Below are positions 14,079 to 19,230 of a DNA stretch of 19,230 bases, piece by piece. The position numbers and the translations under genes are program-made. The notes beneath the pieces were generated by a model, which saw only the letters and a list, made by a program, of their open reading frames with translations, ran no database searches and was not told where the DNA came from. Within the stretch, counting starts at the first letter, position 1. Each line of letters opens with the position of its first letter. The stretch spans positions 1 to 19,230 of the forward strand of contig CALXJL010000016.1 of the NCBI GenBank assembly GCA_944388615.1, written 5' to 3'. The stretch comes from an uncultured Clostridia bacterium. Its GTDB lineage: Bacteria; Bacillota; Clostridia; TANB77; CAG-508.

Positions 14079-15530
14079 CTATTTTCTAAATTCTGGTTTA
14101 TAGTTATCTCTAAATTTAATCTCTTTTTCAAATGCATATGCAGCTCTTAAAATTTTATCTTCTTCAAATTTATTTCCTATCAATTGCATTCCAATTGGCA
14201 TATTATCACTATTTACTCCACAAGGAATTGATATTGCAGGAAGTCCTGCTATATTTACTGAAACTGTACAAATATCTGCCAAATACATTTCTAAAGGATT
14301 ATTACTTCTTGTTCCTATTTCAAATGCTACTGTTGGTGATGTTGGTGTTAATATTAAATCATATTTTTCAAATGCTTTATCAAATTCTTTTTTTACAAGT
14401 GTTCTAACTTGTTGTGCTTTTTTGTAATATGCATCATAATAACCTGATGATAACACATAAGTTCCTAATATTATTCTTCTTTTTACTTCTGCTCCAAAAC
14501 CTTCTGTTCTAGAATTTCTATAAATATCTTTTAAATTCTTAAAATTCTTTGTTCTGTATCCATATCTAATTCCATCAAATCTACCTAAATTTGAACTCGC
14601 TTCAGCACATGCAATTATATAATATGTTGCAAGAGCATATTCAGCTATATCTAACGAAAATTCTTCTACTTCAGCTCCCATTTTTTTATAAGTTTGTATT
14701 GATTCTTCTAATTTAGCTTTAACTTCTGGATTGATTCCTTCTCCAAAATATTCTCTAGGTACTCCTATTTTCATACCTTTTACATCTTGAATTAAGGCTT
14801 TTGTATAATCTTTTTTCTCTATATTTTCAGATGTAGTATCTTTTTCATCATGACCTGCTATTATATTTAATAACATTGCTGCATCTTCTACATCCTTTGT
14901 TATTGGACCTATTTGATCTAATGATGATGCAAATGCTACTAATCCATATCTTGATACTAAACCATATGTTGGTTTTAATCCAACAACTCCACAAAAACTT
15001 GCTGGCTGTCTTATTGATCCACCTGTATCACTTCCTAATGCCCATGGAACCATTCCTGCTGCTACTGCTGCTGCAGATCCTCCAGATGAGCCACCTGGTA
15101 CTGTATTTAGATTCCATGGATTCCTTGTTTTCTTAAAATAAGAATATTCTGTTGATGCTCCCATTGCAAATTCATCCATATTTAATTTTCCAAGTGTTAT
15201 CATTCCACTCTGATTAATTTTTTCCATTACACTTGCATCATATGGTGCAACAAAATTTTCTAGCATTTTTGAGCTACATGTTGTTTTTATTCCTTTTGTA
15301 CATATATTGTCTTTTATTCCTATTGGAATACCTGCATACTCTCCTTCTTCTCCAGATATGTTTTTGGCTTGTTCCAAAGCCTCCTGTGTTAATGTTGTAA
15401 CAAAAGCTTGTACATCTTTTTCTTTATCATTTATTCTATCAATGTATGAATTTGTAATATCCATTACTGATATTTCTTTATTTTTCAACTTATCTTTAAG
15501 TTCATGAACAGTTAATTCTGTAATATTCAT
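14079..15530 (-). CDS. gatA: Asp-tRNA(Asn)/Glu-tRNA(Gln) amidotransferase subunit A
   Basis: GatA is the glutaminase half of the amidotransferase, an amidase-signature enzyme. The 483 residues show the Ser-cisSer-Lys triad K73 (GIKDNI), S148 (VPGGSSGGSAAA) and S172 (SDTGGSIRQP), at the same spacing as in Staphylococcus aureus GatA. GGAGG lies in the end of the preceding HAD gene, and the two genes overlap by four bases (ATGA), implying translational coupling. Confidence 0.97.
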   Translation of the reverse strand: MNITELTVHELKDKLKNKEISVMDITNSYIDRINDKEKDVQAFVTTLTQEALEQAKNISGEEGEYAGIPIGIKDNICTKGIKTTCSSKMLENFVAPYDASVMEKINQSGMITLGKLNMDEFAMGASTEYSYFKKTRNPWNLNTVPGGSSGGSAAAVAAGMVPWALGSDTGGSIRQPASFCGVVGLKPTYGLVSRYGLVAFASSLDQIGPITKDVEDAAMLLNIIAGHDEKDTTSENIEKKDYTKALIQDVKGMKIGVPREYFGEGINPEVKAKLEESIQTYKKMGAEVEEFSLDIAEYALATYYIIACAEASSNLGRFDGIRYGYRTKNFKNLKDIYRNSRTEGFGAEVKRRIILGTYVLSSGYYDAYYKKAQQVRTLVKKEFDKAFEKYDLILTPTSPTVAFEIGTRSNNPLEMYLADICTVSVNIAGLPAISIPCGVNSDNMPIGMQLIGNKFEEDKILRAAYAFEKEIKFRDNYKPEFRK

Positions 15531-16126
15531 TCTCTTCCTCCTTTATTTACTTTTAACCTATTTATTTTATAATATAAATGTGGCCATGAATATACTCTCT
15601 CTATATTATCATCTTTTATATCTCTATTTGTTCTACAATCCATAATATAAGTCTTAATTCCTAAATCTGCTGTTTTTTTACAGTTATTATAACTATCATC
15701 TATAAATACATCTATATTATTTTCTTTTGCTATAATACCTTTCTCTTTTGCATTTATTATTGTGTTATCAACTTTTAAGCCTGTTTTTTCCATTGTTTCA
15801 TACATATATTCCGCTTCAGCCTCTGATCTAGCCGTAATTATTATAATTTTATGTCCATCATTTCTTAATTTTTCTATTATTTCTTTAGCCATTGTTTTTA
15901 ATTTTAGTTGTTTCATTATTTCAAATGCATATTTTCCCCAAAAATCATCTTCTTCATCTTGTGTCCAATTATGCAAATCTGTACAATAACATGCATGTGT
16001 TATATCTCCTCTATCTATAATAATTGGTTCTCTTTTTAGTGTTTCTATTGTATATTTTTGGGCATAAGCAAAATATACCTCTGCTTCATCTACTATTACA
16101 TTATCAAAATCAATTCCTATATTCAT
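15527..16126 (-). CDS. HAD-superfamily nucleotidase-like hydrolase
   Basis: A 199-residue haloacid dehalogenase-type phosphatase. Seen: motif I GIDFDNVIVDE with nucleophile D6 and general acid D8, motif II T98 in IIIITARSE, a lysine near 129-134 for motif III, and motif IV IDDSYNNC (D143, D144). It resembles bacterial NT5C-type or YqfW-like putative nucleotidases; the substrate cannot be read from sequence. It sits between gatC and gatA, with AGAGG in the gatC stop region and a four-base overlap with gatA. The position is unusual and suggests either simple operon hitch-hiking or a link to the tRNA amidation pathway. Confidence 0.82.
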   Translation of the reverse strand: MNIGIDFDNVIVDEAEVYFAYAQKYTIETLKREPIIIDRGDITHACYCTDLHNWTQDEEDDFWGKYAFEIMKQLKLKTMAKEIIEKLRNDGHKIIIITARSEAEAEYMYETMEKTGLKVDNTIINAKEKGIIAKENNIDVFIDDSYNNCKKTADLGIKTYIMDCRTNRDIKDDNIERVYSWPHLYYKINRLKVNKGGRE

Positions 16127-16136
16127 TATTACCTCT

Positions 16137-16424
16137 TTAATTTATTACTTTTGGTATTTTAAACATACCTCTTTCTTGTTCTGGAGCATTTTGTAATAAT
16201 GCCTCTCTATCTTCAAATTGTACTATTTCATCTTTTCTAAATACATTACAATTATCATTTGCTCCTATTGTTTCTTTTAATCCTTCTATATTTGCATTAT
16301 TAACAACATTTGCAAAATTTAATATATCTTGTAAATTTAATATATAGTTGTCTATTTCATTTTCCTCTAGATTTAAATTTGCAAGTTTTGCTATATGCAA
16401 AATCTCTTCTCTACTTACTTGCAT
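16137..16424 (-). CDS. gatC: Asp-tRNA(Asn)/Glu-tRNA(Gln) amidotransferase subunit C
   Basis: GatC is the small subunit that wraps around GatA and stabilises the complex. It is 95 residues, typical length. The N-terminal pair of helices (VSREEILHIAKLANLNLEE) and the C-terminal NAPEQERGMFKIPKVI are characteristic. AAGGAGA lies before ATG at 16424. It is first in the operon, from the promoter at 16455-16483, and 10 bases ahead of the HAD gene. Confidence 0.94.
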   Translation of the reverse strand: MQVSREEILHIAKLANLNLEENEIDNYILNLQDILNFANVVNNANIEGLKETIGANDNCNVFRKDEIVQFEDREALLQNAPEQERGMFKIPKVIN

Positions 16425-16454
16425 GCAATCATCTCCTTACTTAATTTCTATGTA

Positions 16455-16483
16455 ATTATATACACTTTTTCCATAAATTACAA
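16455..16483 (-). promoter_or_regulatory. Sigma-A promoter of the gat operon
   Basis: TTGTAA (16483-16478), 17 bases, TATAAT (16460-16455). The predicted start near 16448 gives a leader of about 24 bases. Confidence 0.7.
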
Positions 16484-16503
16484 GTATTTATTGGCGTAAC
16501 TTC

Positions 16504-16532
16504 TTGAAATTATATAAAAAAAGATATAGAAT
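16504..16532 (+). promoter_or_regulatory. Promoter of the acyl-CoA synthetase gene
   Basis: TTGAAA (16504-16509), 17 bases, TAGAAT (16527-16532), each five of six to consensus. It is divergent from the gat promoter, leaving about 20 bp between the two -35 boxes. Confidence 0.65.
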
Positions 16533-16583
16533 ATGGATATAAATTCCAAATTATGGATAATCTAAATATTACTAGGAGGTTAT

Positions 16584-18362
16584 ATGAGTACAGATACTCT
16601 TTCAAAAAGAAAATTATATGAAATTGAAAAAATTGAAAATTTTAAAGAACTTGTTAATAGATACAAAAATCTATATAAGAACAAGATAGCTTTTAAATTT
16701 AAATTATCACCTCAGTCTAAGGAAATTCAGAAAGTATCTTATAATGAATTTGCAGATGATATTGTTTCTCTTGCTGATTCATTATTAAAAATGGATTTTA
16801 AACATAAAAGAATTGCTATTATAGCACCTAATAGATATGAATGGTGTGTTAGCTATTTGGCTATAACTACAGCAGATATTGTAGTAGTACCTCTTGATAA
16901 ATCATTACCAGATAATGAGATCAAAAATCTTATAAAAAGAAGTGAAGCAACTGCTGTATTATTTGATAAAAAATACCTACATGTTTTTAATGAAATTTAT
17001 TCTTCACAAGATTCAAATTTAAAAGACTTTATTTGTTATGATAACATCTCAAAAGAGGATGCAAAAAAATTAGATAATAATTTTACTTCTAATTTACTAG
17101 ATTATAAAACTTTAGTTCAAAACGGAAAAATTTCTATAAAAAATGGAAGCACTTTATATGATAATATCAAAATAGATAATAAAAAAATGTCCATTATGCT
17201 TTTTACATCTGGAACCACCTCTACATCTAAAGCTGTAATGCTTTCACAAAAAAATATCTGTGAAGACATTTATGCCATAGGGCAAATTGCAAAAGTAACA
17301 ACAGAAGATACATTTTTATCATTCTTACCACTTCATCATACTTTTGAATCTAGTTGTACATTTTTATATGGAACTTTTTGTGGAATAACTGTTGCTTTTT
17401 GTGATGGTATAAAATATATTGCTAATAACTTAAAAGAGTTCTCTGTAACAGGGTTTGTATGTGTTCCATTAATGCTTGAAATGATGTACAAAAAAGTTCA
17501 AAAAGGTGTTGCAGAACAAGGAAAAACCAAACTTGTTAATTTTATGAGAAAGGTATGTAATATTTTATTAAAATTTAAAATAGATATAAGAAAAAAAGTT
17601 TTTAAAGATATTCTAAATAACTTAGGAGGTAATTTAAAAACTCTTATAGCTGGTGGTGCATCAATGAGTAAGGATGCAATTAAGTATTTTTTAGATTTAG
17701 GTATTAATTTATTACAAGGATATGGTCTTACAGAAACATCTCCTGTTATTATTGCCGAAAACGACAAATATAAAAGAGCTGGATCTGTTGGTTTTCCACT
17801 ACCAGGAGTTGAAATTAAAATTGATAATCCAAATTCAAATGGAGTTGGTGAAATTGTAGCAAAATCTCCTACTGTAATGCTAGGATATTATAATGATCCT
17901 AAAGCTACTGAAGAAGTAATTAAAGATGGATGGTTTTACACAGGTGATTTAGGATATATTGATAAAGATGGCTATGTTTTTATTACTGGTAGGAAAAAAG
18001 ATGTAATTGTTTTAAAGAATGGAAAAAATATCTATCCTGAAGAAATAGAAGCATTAATTAATAATTTGGATTATGTGCAAGAATCAATGGTTTTTGAAAA
18101 ACCAGATAAAGGTGATTTTAAAATATATGCAAAAATTGTATATAATAAAGAAATTATTAAAGAACAAAATCCAGATATTTCTGAAAATGGTTACTATGAT
18201 TTAATTTGGAATGATATAAAATCGAAAGTTAATAAACAAATGCCAACATATAAATATATTCGTGGAATTATTATAACAGATACGCCATTAATAAAAACTA
18301 CAACTCAAAAGATTAAACGTTTTGAAGAATTAAAAAAACTTAATTTTGAAGAACAAAAATAA
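16584..18362 (+). CDS. AMP-forming long-chain acyl-CoA synthetase-like ligase
   Basis: An ANL-superfamily adenylating enzyme of 592 residues, expected to activate a fatty acid as acyl-AMP and then as acyl-CoA (or acyl-ACP). Seen: the phosphate loop TSGTTSTSKAVML (208-220), in which the usual G-x-P-K-G end is replaced, as in related clostridial proteins; YGLTETSP (380-387); YTGDLGYIDKDGY (452-464); the hinge GRKKD (469-473); KNIYPEEIE; and the C-terminal catalytic lysine K576 in TTTQKIKR. No membrane segment or signal peptide is obvious. AGGAGG lies four bases before the ATG, slightly close. It may supply exogenous fatty acids to lipids in parallel with the fab operon, but the substrate is inferred. 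Confidence 0.9.
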   Translation: MSTDTLSKRKLYEIEKIENFKELVNRYKNLYKNKIAFKFKLSPQSKEIQKVSYNEFADDIVSLADSLLKMDFKHKRIAIIAPNRYEWCVSYLAITTADIVVVPLDKSLPDNEIKNLIKRSEATAVLFDKKYLHVFNEIYSSQDSNLKDFICYDNISKEDAKKLDNNFTSNLLDYKTLVQNGKISIKNGSTLYDNIKIDNKKMSIMLFTSGTTSTSKAVMLSQKNICEDIYAIGQIAKVTTEDTFLSFLPLHHTFESSCTFLYGTFCGITVAFCDGIKYIANNLKEFSVTGFVCVPLMLEMMYKKVQKGVAEQGKTKLVNFMRKVCNILLKFKIDIRKKVFKDILNNLGGNLKTLIAGGASMSKDAIKYFLDLGINLLQGYGLTETSPVIIAENDKYKRAGSVGFPLPGVEIKIDNPNSNGVGEIVAKSPTVMLGYYNDPKATEEVIKDGWFYTGDLGYIDKDGYVFITGRKKDVIVLKNGKNIYPEEIEALINNLDYVQESMVFEKPDKGDFKIYAKIVYNKEIIKEQNPDISENGYYDLIWNDIKSKVNKQMPTYKYIRGIIITDTPLIKTTTQKIKRFEELKKLNFEEQK

Positions 18363-18402
18363 ATATTGCACAATTATGAAAATTGCTCTGAACATAGCAC
18401 GG

Positions 18403-18424
18403 AAAAATTGCACAGCAATTTTTT
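18403..18424 (+). terminator. Terminator of the acyl-CoA synthetase gene
   Basis: Stem AAAAATTGC / GCAATTTTT with a three-base loop ACA and a final T. It sits 40 bases after the stop codon and is nearly symmetric, so it may also work from the minus side. Confidence 0.65.
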
Positions 18425-18428
18425 ACAT

Positions 18429-18514
18429 GAACAAATTTTTACGCTTCTTCGAGACCCTTAATACAGTAACACTATGTATAAAAGATCTCAAAGAAGCGAG
18501 ATTTGTTCTTTTTT
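18429..18514 (+). terminator. Long structured hairpin with T-run after the acyl-CoA synthetase gene
   Basis: Three nested stems: GAACAAA (18429) / TTTGTTC (18502), CGCTTCTT (18442) / AAGAAGCG (18491), and GAGA (18451) / TCTC (18486). They close a 31-base loop that can itself fold (ATACA / TGTAT). Six T follow at 18509-18514, overlapping the RNase gene stop codon. In the plus direction it looks like a second terminator, but it is far larger than needed. A small RNA ending here is an alternative. Confidence 0.65.
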
Positions 18515-19230
18515 AAATAACTTGACTACTAATATGTTTTCTGGTCATTTCAACTAAATCTAGTTTTGTAAATCCTATTATTTGAGTTTTACTTCTATCT
18601 TTTTTTAGTTCATTTTCTAATGTTCTTAATACTTTTTCTCTTAATATATCTTTTTGCATATCTATATAATCTATAACTATTATTCCACCTATATCCCTTA
18701 AACGTAATTGTTTTGCAATTTCTATACTTGCTTCCATATTCACTGTAAGTATAGACTCATCTAGACTATTTTTTCCTGTATATTTCCCCGAATTTACATC
18801 TATAGCCGTTAATGCTTCTGTTTTATCTATTGTAATAAATCCACCACATTTTAACCAAATTTTTCTATTTTTACATTTTTCTAATTGTTTTCTTATATCA
18901 TATATATCTAAAATATCCGCTCTAGGATCTAATTTTATATTTATATCACTTTTATTACATTTCTTAAGGAAATCTTGTATATATAAATATATGTTTTTAC
19001 TATTTGTAATTATTTGATATAAATCTCTATCCAAAATATCCATTATTAATTTATCTAAAATTCCATTATTATCATACAATAATTTATTATCATAGTCATT
19101 TTTATATTTATTAAAATCACTTTTAATTTTTTCTATTTTTTCTTTTACTTGTAGAATATCTTTTTGTATTTTATCTTTTTTTTTTTTTATTGCTCTTTTT
19201 CTTATTACTATTCCATAATTATTTATTTTT
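18513..19230 (-). CDS. rng: Ribonuclease E/G family protein, N-terminus outside window
   Basis: A single-strand endoribonuclease family involved in rRNA and mRNA processing. The visible frame stays open from the window edge, so the TTG at 19079 is not the true start. Readable signatures are GIVIRKRAI near 19194-19214, LLYDNNG, and the catalytic-core stretches TEALTAIDVNSG and RDIGGIIVIDYIDM, whose aspartates correspond to the two metal-binding aspartates of E. coli RNase E. The protein stops right after KLDLVEMTRKHISSQVI, so the CPxC zinc-link and small domain that normally follow are absent. The coding strand has a run of 13 A (plus-strand T at 19176-19188) encoding lysines. Confidence 0.9.
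   Translation of the reverse strand, partial: KINNYGIVIRKRAIKKKKDKIQKDILQVKEKIEKIKSDFNKYKNDYDNKLLYDNNGILDKLIMDILDRDLYQIITNSKNIYLYIQDFLKKCNKSDINIKLDPRADILDIYDIRKQLEKCKNRKIWLKCGGFITIDKTEALTAIDVNSGKYTGKNSLDESILTVNMEASIEIAKQLRLRDIGGIIVIDYIDMQKDILREKVLRTLENELKKDRSKTQIIGFTKLDLVEMTRKHISSQVI

Noticed and set aside
16791..17240. Degenerate phosphate loop TSGTTSTSKA as a sign of an inactive ligase
   Set aside because: The remaining ANL motifs and the C-terminal lysine are intact, and this loop variant is, to my knowledge, common in clostridial acyl-CoA synthetases.

Overview
The window is a strongly AT-rich chromosomal stretch from a low-GC Gram-positive anaerobe of the Clostridia type. The base composition, the strong AGGAGG-type ribosome binding sites, the clostridial order of the fatty-acid genes, GatCAB and a SpoVM-like peptide next to rpmB all point that way. 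SpoVM suggests a spore-former or a recent descendant of one. I see no phage, insertion sequence, CRISPR array, tRNA or rRNA. Most of the window is ordinary housekeeping DNA; the unusual parts lie between genes and in very small genes.

Left part (1-3422, minus strand). A radA gene is cut by the window edge. Next comes an AAA_14/DUF4143 ATPase whose promoter lies between two copies of a 36-bp palindrome. Then follow a KduD-like short-chain dehydrogenase and an unrecognised 98-residue protein with its own strong promoter.

Fatty-acid operon (3511-9182, minus strand). Transcription order is birA, fabH, fabD, fabG, fabF, accB, fabZ, from a near-consensus promoter at 9208-9236. The biotin ligase gene is in the same transcript as its substrate, the biotin carrier AccB. 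The run lacks acpP, an enoyl-ACP reductase and accC/accD/accA, so these must be elsewhere.

Centre (9183-10998). The 306-base gap between birA and divergent rpmB holds a long inverted repeat with 27-bp arms. Convergent to rpmB are two tiny minus-strand genes: a 49-residue membrane protein and, behind it, a 23-residue SpoVM-like peptide. Then come nth (endonuclease III) and a 43-residue cysteine-rich protein whose ribosome binding site is partly inside a hairpin.

Right part (11017-19230). A secreted, bactofilin-like beta-helix protein with about five membrane segments is read from a consensus promoter. It shares a bidirectional terminator with the convergent operon gatC, HAD nucleotidase-like gene, gatA, gatB. 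Divergent from gatC is an acyl-CoA synthetase gene. It converges on a partial RNase E/G gene that lacks the usual zinc-link tail and carries a 13-base homopolymer. Between those two genes is an unusual long hairpin ending in a T-run.

Starts were corrected wherever the longest open frame ran upstream of the ribosome binding site (DUF4143 ATPase, kduD, accB, fabF, fabG, fabD, fabH).
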